Shown here one piece after another: positions 1 through 8,336 of a DNA stretch of 64,000 bases. Source of the stretch: Patiriisocius sp047730165 (GTDB lineage: Bacteria; Bacteroidota; Bacteroidia; Flavobacteriales; Flavobacteriaceae); contig NZ_CP159834.1 of the NCBI RefSeq assembly GCF_047730165.1, positions 1,302,001 to 1,366,000 of the forward strand. Direction: 5' to 3'. A model generated the notes under the pieces. That model was given only the letters and a program-made list of their open reading frames with translations. It ran no database searches and was not told the DNA's origin. The position numbers were made by a program, and so were the translations under genes. Numbering within the stretch: the stretch's first letter is position 1; the number at the start of each line of letters is the position of its first letter.

Positions 1-1
1 A

Positions 2-997
2 GAAAAAGCTAAAAAGCCTGCCCTTCAACAAATTCAGGGTGGCAATGCTAGATCTAAATCTTTCAAAGTAAACGAAAATCTTTTTATCTCTCCATTAGTA
101 GACGCTGTGGCTAGAAAACATCATATTTCTTATGAAGAGTTGGCGCGCATTATTGGAACTGGAAAAGATGGAAGGTTGAGAAAAAGCGATGTAACCAACT
201 ATCTGCAAGAAGGAAGACCATTTCAGTTTGCGCAAGCAGCCGCAGTACCATCAGGTTTTCAAGTTCCAGATTTGAAGTTTGATAAGGGCACAGGTAAGAT
301 TGTTGAGATGGATCGTATGCGGGAGATGATTGCAGACCATATGGTGTATAGTAAGCATACTTCGCCACATGTAACTGCATATGTGGAAGCAGATCTTACA
401 GATATGGTTACTTGGCGAAATGCCAACAAGCTGGAGTTTCTGAAAAAACATGGCGAAAAGTTAACATTCACACCACTATTTATTGAAGCGGTAGCAAATG
501 CTATCAAAGATTTTCCGATGATTAACTCATCATTAGATGGGAAAAATATAATAGTAAAAGAAGACATTAATATTGGGATGGCAACAGCTTTGCCATCAGG
601 AAATTTAATAGTTCCTGTAGTTAAGAATGCAGATAAAAAAGATCTAAAAGGACTAGCTGCTGCAACAAATGAGTTGGTGGGAAAATCTCGATCCGGAACG
701 TTGAAAGGAGATGATATGAAAGGCAGCACATTTACAATTAGTAATGTGGGGACTTTTGGAAGTTTAATGGGAACTCCAATAATCAATCAACCAGAAGCAG
801 CGATACTGGCAACAGGAATCATTAAAAAGCGCGCTGAGGTGATGGAAAAGGAAGATGGTGATGTAATTGAAATAAGAAGTATGATGTATCTATCACTCTC
901 TTTTGACCATAGGATAGTAGATGGGTATTTAGCAGGTTCCTTCTTGAAAAGGATTGCTGATAATATGGAAAATTTTGATGTGGATCGAAGCTACTAA
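2..997 (+). CDS. Dihydrolipoamide acyltransferase (E2) of a 2-oxo-acid dehydrogenase complex, 3' part
   Basis: Transfers the acyl group from lipoate to CoA in a 2-oxo-acid dehydrogenase complex, in the cytoplasm. The frame is open from the window edge, so the lipoyl domain(s) lie upstream and only the C-terminal part is seen; the GTG at 107 is internal, not a start. Visible in order: a peripheral subunit-binding domain (ISPLVDAVARKHHISY... IGTGKDGRLRKSDV) and the catalytic acyltransferase domain ending with the active-site motif DHRIVDG near the C-terminus. The next gene, 92 bases on, is the fused E1 of such a complex, which makes a branched-chain oxo-acid complex the best guess. Substrate (branched-chain, pyruvate or other) cannot be fixed from the sequence. 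Confidence 0.93.
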   Translation, partial: EKAKKPALQQIQGGNARSKSFKVNENLFISPLVDAVARKHHISYEELARIIGTGKDGRLRKSDVTNYLQEGRPFQFAQAAAVPSGFQVPDLKFDKGTGKIVEMDRMREMIADHMVYSKHTSPHVTAYVEADLTDMVTWRNANKLEFLKKHGEKLTFTPLFIEAVANAIKDFPMINSSLDGKNIIVKEDINIGMATALPSGNLIVPVVKNADKKDLKGLAAATNELVGKSRSGTLKGDDMKGSTFTISNVGTFGSLMGTPIINQPEAAILATGIIKKRAEVMEKEDGDVIEIRSMMYLSLSFDHRIVDGYLAGSFLKRIADNMENFDVDRSY

Positions 998-1005
998 TGA
1001 TGTTT

Positions 1006-1025
1006 GGTCGAGCGCAGTCGAGACC
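1006..1025. repeat. REP-like palindrome, TCGAGCGCAGTCGA core
   Basis: A GC-rich 20-base imperfect palindrome in the 92-base gap between the E2 and E1 genes: two TCGA arms around GCGCAG, with GG and CC closing the ends. Similar short palindromes are, from memory, scattered between genes of Flavobacteriaceae. Only this copy was found here. It lies between a TTTG (1003-1006) and a TAAATTTG (1030-1037) that could be a weak promoter for the E1 gene. Confidence 0.45.
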
Positions 1026-1089
1026 TTAATAAATTTGACTGCCGATAAAAGTTTAAAACGAATGCAGATGTATTCTGCATTGATACAAA

Positions 1090-3159
1090 ATGAAGATTTC
1101 TAAAGAAATAGTATTAAAAGCCTTCAAGAACCTCGTCACTGCAAAGTCGATGACTGAAATTTATGAAGAGAATTTTAAGTTGGTTTCAAAATATGTACAC
1201 GCTACTTCGCGCGGGCACGAGATCATACAAACAGCTGTGGGGATGCAATTGAAGCCACAAGATTATATGTTTCCATATTATCGTGATGACGCTATGTTGC
1301 TTGCTATAGGTATGACTCCTTATGAGATGATGTTGCAAGTGTTGGCAAAGAAGGATGATCCATTTTCTGCAGGGCGTACCTATTATGCGCACCCAAGTCT
1401 ACGAGATGATGACAAGCCTAAGATTCCGCATCAAAGTAGTGCTACGGGAATGCAGGCCATACCTGCTACAGGTGTTGCACTAGGGTTTTCTTATATGGAA
1501 AGCTTAGGAATCAATGAAGCCATTGCGCAACAGGTACGCGATGATCAGCCCATAGTAGTTTGTTCCTTGGGTGACGCGTCTGTTACGGAGGGTGAGATTG
1601 CTGAGGCTTTTCAGATGGCAGCGCTAAAACAATTGCCTATTCTTTATTTAGTGCAGGATAATGGTTGGGATATTAGTGCAAACGCTGCAGAAACAAGAGC
1701 TCAAAATGCAGCGGAATATGCAGCTGGTTTTCACGGTCTTGAAGCAATTTCTATAGACGGGACAGATTTTGAAGAGAGTTATAAAACGATAAACGAAGTC
1801 ATTGAGAAAATTAGAACAGAGCGTCGCCCATTTTTGGTACACGCAAAAGTTCCTTTATTAAATCACCATACTTCTGGTGTAAGAATGGAGTTTTATCGTG
1901 ACGATTTAGAAGAAGCAAAATCGCAAGACCCATATCCTAAAATGCTTAAATTACTTTCGGATTTTAATATTTCCGAAGAAATAGTAAAAGAAATTGAGAC
2001 TTCTGCCTTAGCGGAAGTAACAAAAAGCCTATCTACTGCATTAGAAGCAGAAGATCCAAAACCTGAAGATTTATTTACCCACGATTTTGCACCCACTCCT
2101 GTTACTGAAGAGGTAGGAGAGCGCACACCAAAAGGGGGCGAGAAGGTAGTGATGGTAGATTGTGCTTTATTCGCAATTGAAGAGTTGATGGCTAAACACC
2201 CTGAGTGTTTACTGTACGGGCAAGATGTAGGTGGACGACTTGGTGGTGTGTTTAGAGAAGCGGCTACTTTGGCTCAGAAATTTGGTGATAATCGAGTCTT
2301 CAATACAGCTATTCAAGAAGCATTTATAGTAGGTTCTACGGTCGGGATGAGCGCAGTGGGATTGAAGCCTATTGTGGAGGTTCAGTTTGCAGATTACATT
2401 TGGCCTGGATTGAATCAATTATTTACAGAGGTTTCTAGAAGCTGTTATTTGTCAAATGGTAAATGGCCAGTCTCTATGGTATTAAGAGTGCCTATTGGCG
2501 CCTACGGAAGTGGGGGGCCATATCATTCGTCTTCTTTAGAAAGCGTGGTAAGTAATATTCGCGGGATAAAAATAGCATACCCAAGTAATGGTGCCGATTT
2601 AAAAGGTTTGATGAAAGCGGCTTATTACGATCCTAATCCAGTCGTTATTTTTGAACACAAAGGATTATACTGGAGTAAAGTGAAAGGAACGAAGGGGGCA
2701 ACTTCTATAGAACCGAGTGAAGATTATATGTTGCCTTTTGGAAAAGCATGGGTGCTACAAGAGATATGGCCACAAGAAGAGGAGGAAACCCTTACGATCA
2801 TTACCTACGGAATGGGCGTGCACTGGGCGTATAATGCTACTAGAGAAATGGATGTTACAGATCGTGTGGAGATTATCGATTTAAGAACACTACATCCTCT
2901 AGATTATGACACGGTTTTTAAATCTGTGCGTAAATGCGGGAAGTGTTTAGTCGTGACAGAAGAACCCTCAGAAAATAGTTTTAGCAGGGCTTTACAGGGT
3001 CGTATTCAAGAAGAATGTTTTCAGTCGCTGGATGCTCCTGTGATGATTATTGGAAGTGAAAATATGCCTGCAATCCCTTTAAATGCTGTGCTGGAAGAAA
3101 CTATGATTCCTTCCACTATAAAGGTGAAAGCTAAGATCGAGGAGCTTTTAAACTATTAA
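1090..3159 (+). CDS. Fused E1 alpha/beta subunit of 2-oxo-acid (branched-chain type) dehydrogenase
   Basis: Thiamine-diphosphate dehydrogenase that decarboxylates a 2-oxo acid and loads the acyl group onto E2. At 689 residues it is alpha and beta subunits in one chain, a form common in Bacteroidota. The alpha half has the TPP/Mg motif GDAS at about 161 with the paired Asn at about 191 (QDNGW). The beta half starts near residue 350 (KVVMVDCALFAIEEL) and carries GQDVGG, TAIQEAFIVGSTVGMS and EVQFADYIWPG. It starts 92 bases after the E2 gene and ends in a hairpin shared with the convergent gene. The upstream E2 supports assignment to a branched-chain complex; pyruvate or another oxo acid remains possible. 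Confidence 0.93.
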   Translation: MKISKEIVLKAFKNLVTAKSMTEIYEENFKLVSKYVHATSRGHEIIQTAVGMQLKPQDYMFPYYRDDAMLLAIGMTPYEMMLQVLAKKDDPFSAGRTYYAHPSLRDDDKPKIPHQSSATGMQAIPATGVALGFSYMESLGINEAIAQQVRDDQPIVVCSLGDASVTEGEIAEAFQMAALKQLPILYLVQDNGWDISANAAETRAQNAAEYAAGFHGLEAISIDGTDFEESYKTINEVIEKIRTERRPFLVHAKVPLLNHHTSGVRMEFYRDDLEEAKSQDPYPKMLKLLSDFNISEEIVKEIETSALAEVTKSLSTALEAEDPKPEDLFTHDFAPTPVTEEVGERTPKGGEKVVMVDCALFAIEELMAKHPECLLYGQDVGGRLGGVFREAATLAQKFGDNRVFNTAIQEAFIVGSTVGMSAVGLKPIVEVQFADYIWPGLNQLFTEVSRSCYLSNGKWPVSMVLRVPIGAYGSGGPYHSSSLESVVSNIRGIKIAYPSNGADLKGLMKAAYYDPNPVVIFEHKGLYWSKVKGTKGATSIEPSEDYMLPFGKAWVLQEIWPQEEEETLTIITYGMGVHWAYNATREMDVTDRVEIIDLRTLHPLDYDTVFKSVRKCGKCLVVTEEPSENSFSRALQGRIQEECFQSLDAPVMIIGSENMPAIPLNAVLEETMIPSTIKVKAKIEELLNY

Positions 3160-3189
3160 AAGCCTCGTATAAATAATTATAAGAGGCTT
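3160..3189. terminator. Bidirectional hairpin between convergent genes
   Basis: Arms AAGCCTCGTATAA (3160-3172) and TTATAAGAGGCTT (3177-3189), one mismatch, four-base loop. It starts right after the E1 stop codon and is 23 bases from the end of the convergent lipoprotein gene, so it can serve both strands. Confidence 0.75.
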
Positions 3190-3211
3190 CTATTATTTGA
3201 ATAACTCAGGT

Positions 3212-3760
3212 TTATTTAACCTGATTAGGAGGGTATTCCATTAGTATTTCAGAAACAATACACTTAATCTTTTCTTCTTTCTTGTCAATGTTACTACCTC
3301 TATATAGAGAAGAACGGCCTACACCTTGCCATACTAATTCTTGCGTTTTAGCATCTATAAGGTCTATATATAATGTTCCTTCTGTAGATTTTGAAACCGT
3401 GTTGCCCCAATTACCTCCCCAGCCAAATCCTGTTCCCCAGCCCCAAGCGCCTCGGCCCCAACCAAAGTTGTTATTATATACATCAACACGCTCGCTTTCT
3501 TTTGTAAATATACTTATGAGTAGATCTGGCGTTTCAGATTTAACCATTCCTTTTGCGCTAAGTTCTCCGTCAATAGCGCGAAGTACTCGGCGCTTATCTA
3601 AGTCAGAAATTTTTGCTTTATCGATACCGGGTTTAAAAAAGGCGAAAGAGCCAAAATCGTTGAAGTTTGCTTCTCTATCATAATCCGTAGTGACTCGTAC
3701 AGAAGAGCAAGAGGCTAATACTAGGATGGCAAAAAGTGGTACTAGTTTAAAAATTTTCAT
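3212..3760 (-). CDS. DUF4136-type lipoprotein
   Basis: Predicted outer-membrane or periplasmic lipoprotein of unknown role, 182 residues. The N-terminus MKIFKLVPLFAILVLASCSS is a lipoprotein signal with Cys18 as the anchor. The body has the DUF4136 pattern: SVRVTTDYDREANFNDFGSFAFF near the start, DLLISIF, a Gly/Trp-rich stretch (GWGRGAWGWGTGFGWG) and TLYIDLIDAKTQELVWQG. I chose the ATG at 3760: a start at 3787 would put a long, unconvincing extension before the signal peptide and overlap the urocanase gene. From 3760 the gene sits four bases after the urocanase stop, suggesting co-transcription, but a functional link is not obvious. Confidence 0.85.
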   Translation of the reverse strand: MKIFKLVPLFAILVLASCSSVRVTTDYDREANFNDFGSFAFFKPGIDKAKISDLDKRRVLRAIDGELSAKGMVKSETPDLLISIFTKESERVDVYNNNFGWGRGAWGWGTGFGWGGNWGNTVSKSTEGTLYIDLIDAKTQELVWQGVGRSSLYRGSNIDKKEEKIKCIVSEILMEYPPNQVK

Positions 3761-3764
3761 AGCG

Positions 3765-5747
3765 TTATTTTTTAAAAAGTGAATCATCTACAAAATTAGG
3801 AAGCGTTACTTTTAATGATGGATTACGATCCATTTCTCGTTTAATAGCAAAAACAGCTTCTTCATTTCTAGCCCAACTACGTCGAGCAATTCCGTTTGTT
3901 ACATCCCAAAAAAGCATAGATTCTAGACGGCGTTGTGCGTCTTTACTACCATCAAGTACCATACCAAATCCGCCATTAACAACTTCGCCCCAGCCTACGC
4001 CGCCACCGTTGTGAATACTCACCCAAGTCGCGCCTCTAAAGCTGTCGCCTATAACATTTTGTATTGCCATATCTGCCGTAAACCTGCTTCCATCGTAGAT
4101 ATTACTGGTCTCACGATACGGAGAGTCTGTCCCAGAAACATCGTGGTGATCTCTCCCTAATATGATGGTTCCTATTTTTCCTTCGGAAATATGCTTGTTA
4201 AAAGCACTTGCGATTTTTGTTCTACCTTCAGTATCAGCATAGAGGATACGTGCTTGGCTACCTACTACAAGTTTGTTTTCTTGAGCGCCTTTAATCCACG
4301 TGATGTTATCCTGCATTTGTTGTTGGATTTCTTTGGGAGAATTTTTCATTATCTCTTCTAAAACTTCACAGGCAATCGCATCTGTCTTTGCTAAATCTTC
4401 TGGATCACCGGTGGCACAAACCCATCTAAAAGGACCAAAACCATAATCAAAACACATAGGCCCCATAATGTCTTGTACATAAGAGTTGTATTTAAAATCA
4501 ATACCATTTTCTGCCATAATATCTGCACCCGCTCGCGAGGCTTCTAACAAAAAAGCATTTCCGTAGTCAAAAAAGTAAGTGCCTTTTGCAGTGTGTTTAT
4601 TAACAGCAGCTGCGTGACGTTTAAGCGAACGCTGTACTTCTATTTTAAATTGGTCTGGATCATTTGCCATCATGGTAACAGATTTCTCATAAGACAATCC
4701 AACGGGATAATAACCGCCAGCCCAGGGATTGTGGAGGGAGGTTTGATCGCTTCCTAAATCTACATGTATGTTTTCTTTGTCAAAATGCTCCCACACTTCT
4801 ACAATGTTTCCATCCCAGGCAATAGATACAGCTTCTTTTGCTGCAAGAGCTTCTTTGACCCTGTCGCTCAGTTTGTCAAGGTCACTAAAGACTTCGTCCA
4901 CCCAGCCTTGAGAATGTCTCGTATGGGTCGCTTTTTTATTGACTTCGCCACACACCGTTACGCATCCTGCTATGTTTCCAGCTTTGGGTTGGGCACCACT
5001 CATGCCTCCTAATCCTGAAGTTACAAATAAGCCGCCTTGAGGTGATTTTTTTATTTTTCTGAAACCATTTAAAACTGTAATTGTAGTCCCGTGTACAATC
5101 CCTTGTGGGCCAATATACATGTAACTTCCAGCTGTCATTTGTCCGTATTGTGTTACTCCCAGTGCATTAAATTTCTCCCAATCGTCAGGTTGAGAGTAGT
5201 TAGGGATCATCATACCGTTTGTTACGACAACACGAGGCGCATCTTTATGCGAAGGGAATAATCCCATTGGGTGGCCAGAATATACAGCCAAGGTTTGCTC
5301 TTCTGTCATTTGAGCTAGATAGGCCATTATTAAACGGTACTGTGCCCAGTTCTGGAAAACGGCTCCGTTCCCGCCATAGGTGATAAGCTCGTGTGGGTGT
5401 TGCGCCACGGCGTGATCTAGATTATTCTGGATCATTAACATGATGGCTTTTGCTTGTTCGCTTTTCCCTGGGTAATCGTTTATAGGTCTGGCGTAAATTT
5501 TATAATCTGGGCGAAAACGGTACATGTAAATACGTCCGTAGTCATCTAGTTCTTGCTTAAACTCGGGTAGGAGGGTTGCGTGATGTTGCGGCTCAAAATA
5601 GCGTAACGCATTTTTTAAGGCCAGGATTTCTTCTTCCGAAGAAAGAATTTTTTTACGCTTAGGCGCATGGTTTACATCCGTGTCGTATGCTTTGACTCCC
5701 GGTATTTGTGCTGGTATGCCTTGTAATATTTCTTCTTTGAAATTCAT
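3765..5747 (-). CDS. hutU: Urocanate hydratase, long (animal-like) type
   Basis: Second step of histidine degradation: hydrates urocanate to imidazolonepropionate using tightly bound NAD+; cytoplasmic. The 660 residues match the long urocanases, a class that includes animal UROC1, rather than the ~555-residue type of Bacillus or Pseudomonas. Conserved blocks: YGGNGAVFQNW (124-134), TAGSYMYIGPQGIVHGT (205-221), TSGLGGMSGAQ (243-253), GRDHHDVSGTDSPYRETSNI (531-550) and HNGGGVGWGEVVNGG (579-593). The place of the short-type signature FQGLPxRICW reads VGSQARILYAD (495-505), so the classical cysteine is absent, as I recall for the long class. No other hut genes are in the window. The DUF4136 gene follows four bases downstream. 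Confidence 0.96.
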   Translation of the reverse strand: MNFKEEILQGIPAQIPGVKAYDTDVNHAPKRKKILSSEEEILALKNALRYFEPQHHATLLPEFKQELDDYGRIYMYRFRPDYKIYARPINDYPGKSEQAKAIMLMIQNNLDHAVAQHPHELITYGGNGAVFQNWAQYRLIMAYLAQMTEEQTLAVYSGHPMGLFPSHKDAPRVVVTNGMMIPNYSQPDDWEKFNALGVTQYGQMTAGSYMYIGPQGIVHGTTITVLNGFRKIKKSPQGGLFVTSGLGGMSGAQPKAGNIAGCVTVCGEVNKKATHTRHSQGWVDEVFSDLDKLSDRVKEALAAKEAVSIAWDGNIVEVWEHFDKENIHVDLGSDQTSLHNPWAGGYYPVGLSYEKSVTMMANDPDQFKIEVQRSLKRHAAAVNKHTAKGTYFFDYGNAFLLEASRAGADIMAENGIDFKYNSYVQDIMGPMCFDYGFGPFRWVCATGDPEDLAKTDAIACEVLEEIMKNSPKEIQQQMQDNITWIKGAQENKLVVGSQARILYADTEGRTKIASAFNKHISEGKIGTIILGRDHHDVSGTDSPYRETSNIYDGSRFTADMAIQNVIGDSFRGATWVSIHNGGGVGWGEVVNGGFGMVLDGSKDAQRRLESMLFWDVTNGIARRSWARNEEAVFAIKREMDRNPSLKVTLPNFVDDSLFKK

Positions 5748-5757
5748 GTGTCTACAT

Positions 5758-5790
5758 TTTCTTTGTGTCCTTTGTGGCTCAGTGGTTTAT
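5758..5790. repeat. Intergenic CTTTGTGTCCTTTGTGG-type sequence
   Basis: Just upstream of urocanase lies CTTTGTGTCCTTTGTGG followed by CTCAGTGG. Near-identical phrases recur between genes in many Bacteroidota and other bacteria, from memory often next to GxxExxE-protein genes. No such gene is here. It may be a relic of that unit or chance; function unknown. Confidence 0.3.
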
Positions 5791-5818
5791 TCACGTAAAG
5801 GCACATTAGTCATGGCTA

Positions 5819-5989
5819 TTAATTTGATTTCCCTGTTTTCTTGTCAAAACCATAGGGACAATGGCGGCAGCCGCTTTCACAGCAATACCCCCGTTTTAGA
5901 TGGTACTGCTCTGTGAAGCATTTATAGCCTTCTGGAGTAAGGTAAAAATCACCTTCTTCAATTTCAATATTTTTCTTCGGAAATAACAT
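5819..5989 (-). CDS. Small cysteine-rich protein, DUF5522-like
   Basis: Protein of 56 residues (MLFPKKNIEIEEGDFYLTPE...). The C-terminal half carries CCESGCRHCPYGF, four cysteines and a histidine in a tight cluster, which looks like a metal or Fe-S binding knuckle and is the hallmark of the DUF5522 family. Function is not known. I chose the ATG at 5989; a start at 6037 would add 16 residues that do not resemble the family. It is the first gene of a minus-strand run into urocanase, 71 bases upstream of it, so it could share the transcript. The start region contains one copy of the repeated word ATTTCCGAAG (5975-5984). Confidence 0.75.
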   Translation of the reverse strand: MLFPKKNIEIEEGDFYLTPEGYKCFTEQYHLKRGYCCESGCRHCPYGFDKKTGKSN

Positions 5990-6037
5990 CACGCAAAAAT
6001 AAACATTTAAAATTTCAGCAGTACATTTAAGAGGCAA

Positions 6038-6371
6038 TCATGCATTTTAACTTCGGAAATTTTAATGGTATAATTTCTGTAATTTTTCATTAAAATTTGG
6101 GCGAATGATTTTTTTGTGAGTGCTTATTTAGTGCTAAAAGGATTTAATGGTGTGACGGTCTGGCTTTTTGTTTTTGCAAGAAGAAGCATTTAAAAAAAGA
6201 TGCTGTTTGTGTGAATCACGAAAAAATCGACCTCAGAAAACAGGTAGAAATATTGTTGCTTCCTTTTTATGTATGGTATAGCCTAGAGTGTGTTTTTAGA
6301 ATATTTTAGTACAAATACAAACACACTGCGTATAGAAATATCAGCTTTGAGCGTGAGGCATATGCACATGG
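6038..6371. other. Gene-free stretch
   Basis: No convincing reading frame on either strand. It has a copy of the word ATTTCCGAAG (6051-6060, minus orientation), AT-rich runs, and leads into a plus-strand terminator-like hairpin at 6372. Whatever transcript that hairpin would end is not evident: no plus-strand gene lies within 3 kb upstream. Confidence 0.5.
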
Positions 6372-6405
6372 AAAAGACCGCAACTAATTAAAGCAGCGGT
6401 CTTTT
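6372..6405 (+). terminator. Orphan terminator-like hairpin
   Basis: Perfect 10-base arms AAAAGACCGC (6372-6381) and GCGGTCTTTT (6396-6405) with a 14-base loop. The T-rich side favours plus-strand termination. It stands just past the 3' end of the decayed minus-strand gene, which it could also have served. Confidence 0.6.
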
Positions 6406-6443
6406 TGGAGATTTTTAAAATACCTGTAAAGGTCCTCAATTCT

Positions 6444-7205
6444 TTATTTTTTTTTCGTTATCGTGCCGCTATCAGTAAACACTTCAATGTAATAAATACC
6501 AGTTTCTAAAGCTGAAATATCTAAGGTGTAGCTCGCGCCTGTTTATTCCAAAATCCATTAGTAAGCAATAGCTCAGCCGAGCCTGGCGGACCAAGTGTGT
6601 GATGGTATTAACTCATCTGGATCGCGTGCGAATTCAAGTTTAAAAACTTCTTTCTGGACCGCAACATTGGTCCTTGCTCCTAAGTTGTCAATAGTTACTC
6701 CACCCCAATTCATACTTATTTCTAGTTTATAAGTACCTGAATAAGTTGGTTTAAAAGTGCGTCCTACTCAATTTGGAATGTTTTGGTGAGATCCTGTTGT
6801 AAATGTTCTTAAGGTATTAAGAGGGTGTGTTTGCTTAAATATTTCTGCGTTTTTCTTCGGAAATTCATTCACCTAGTCAATACCATCCCACATGTATATA
6901 CTGGAATAAACACTGTTACTGCCGAGGCCATTGGTTGCAGTATTATACACAACGGTACTAACAGATAGTGTTCCTGGAAGTGCAGCTGGATCTACGTCAA
7001 TTATAGGGGCTGCTTCGTCTGTTCTCGAAAGCGCAACGCTGGTAAAACAAGTCCATATTTATTATCAATATCTAGATCACTATTTAGATCTATAACACCA
7101 TTTGGAGTTGTGGTGCCAATACCCATTTGAGCGGGCATTATATATGGTAAAAAAAAGCAAGAGCTACTAATAGGTTTAGAGGGTTATTGCTACTATACTT
7201 AGCAT
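6444..7205 (-). pseudogene. Relic of a secreted T9SS cargo protein
   Basis: Reverse-strand fragments of one gene in shifting frames. Near 7150-7050 the frame reads AQMGIGTTTPNGVIDLNS, a typical mature start of flavobacterial secreted surface proteins, preceded by a broken hydrophobic signal peptide (LLLFLPYIMPAQ). A middle piece around 7020-6880 reads DEAAPIIDVDPAALPGTLSV then VYNTATNG and SSIYMWDGID before a stop. The 3' end reads LDISALETGIYYIEVFTDSG and ends ITKKK-stop at 6444, a type A T9SS sorting-domain tail. Several stops and frameshifts separate the pieces, so no full-length product is possible. It contains one copy of ATTTCCGAAG (6855-6864). Confidence 0.85.
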
Positions 7206-7375
7206 AGTAAAATATTTGTTTATGATAAAAGTAATTGCTTTATTTTGTTAAACACAATATGAATAGATGATACGCGCTAAAACTTAACATTTACGTGAAG
7301 AATTGATTAATAAATGTGAGTTTTATCTATAGATTATAAACAGTTAATTCGGCATCTTGGAGGTCTTTTATTACA

Positions 7376-7403
7376 TTGTTTAAATGAAAGAGTGTTAAAT
7401 TTG
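7376..7403 (+). promoter_or_regulatory. Promoter of the deaminase-glucosaminidase-hemL run
   Basis: TTG at 7376-7378 and TAAATTTG at 7396-7403 with 17 bases between: a full match to the Bacteroidota -33/-7 pattern. The predicted transcript would begin near 7409, about 37 bases before the ATG at 7446. Confidence 0.7.
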
Positions 7404-7445
7404 TACGATTGACACCTGTAATTAGCATTGAATTAATTCATAAAA

Positions 7446-8336
7446 ATGAAAGCTGAGATTATTAATATTCACACTTTAGAAAACTATAAACTTGCCATAA
7501 AACGAGAGGATCTATTATTTCCAGATATAAGTGGAAATAAGTTTAGAAAACTAAAATATCAAATAGAAAAAATTCTTATGTCAGATACACGCACCCTTTT
7601 AACATTTGGAGGTGCCTATTCAAATCATATTGCGGCTGTTGCTGCCGCTGGGAAAAAGTATCAATTTAAAACGATAGGGATTATAAGAGGAGAAGAACTT
7701 GGGGGTGGGGTTTCAGAAAACGCAACATTGTCATTTGCAAGGGAGCAAGGGATGCAACTAGAGTTTATATCTAGGGAAGCATATAGAATGAAAGAATCAC
7801 AAACCACTATTGATGATCTTAAGGAAAGGTACGGTGATTTTTATTTGATCCCTGAAGGCGGTACAAATGCTCTTGCTGTAAAAGGATGCGAAGAAATATT
7901 AACTTCAGATGACGCTAGTTATGACTACATCTGCATATCTGTGGGGACAGGAGGTACTTTGGCTGGTATCGTTTCTAGTGCATTGCCACATCAACAAGTA
8001 CTTGGCTTTTCAGCTTTAAAAGGAACATTTCAGAAGGAAGTAGTGTCAATATATACGAGCAACAGTAACTATAAAATTGTGGATGACTATAATTTTGGGG
8101 GCTATGCTAAAATAGATACAGTACTTGTTCGTTTTATTAATGAGTTTAAAATAGCGCATAAAATTCAGCTTGATCCAGTATATACAGGCAAGATGATGTA
8201 CGGTATTTATGACCTAATGGAAAAACAATATTTCAAAGAAAATAGCCGTATTTTAGCCATTCATACGGGCGGACTGCAAGGTATTGCTGGTATGAATGAA
8301 ACATTAAAAAGAAAAAAATTACCACGTATCATATGA
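7446..8336 (+). CDS. PLP-dependent ACC deaminase / D-cysteine desulfhydrase family enzyme
   Basis: Fold-type II pyridoxal-phosphate enzyme of 296 residues, cytoplasmic. SGNKFRKLKY places the PLP-binding lysine at about residue 32; GGAYSNH (about 55-61) and the phosphate-binding GTGGTLAG (about 176-183) follow the family. Members deaminate 1-aminocyclopropane-1-carboxylate or desulfhydrate D-cysteine; the sequence does not tell which, and in non-plant-associated bacteria the D-cysteine activity is usually thought more likely. The stop codon overlaps the start of the next gene (ATGA), so the two are translationally coupled. A good promoter lies upstream. Confidence 0.87.
   Translation: MKAEIINIHTLENYKLAIKREDLLFPDISGNKFRKLKYQIEKILMSDTRTLLTFGGAYSNHIAAVAAAGKKYQFKTIGIIRGEELGGGVSENATLSFAREQGMQLEFISREAYRMKESQTTIDDLKERYGDFYLIPEGGTNALAVKGCEEILTSDDASYDYICISVGTGGTLAGIVSSALPHQQVLGFSALKGTFQKEVVSIYTSNSNYKIVDDYNFGGYAKIDTVLVRFINEFKIAHKIQLDPVYTGKMMYGIYDLMEKQYFKENSRILAIHTGGLQGIAGMNETLKRKKLPRII

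Noticed and set aside
107..997. A full-length E2 protein starting at 107
   Set aside because: The frame is open upstream to the edge and the subunit-binding domain begins before 107, so the gene is cut by the window.
5680..5916. A 78-codon plus-strand frame
   Set aside because: Opposite strand of urocanase start and the small Cys-rich gene; no support of its own.
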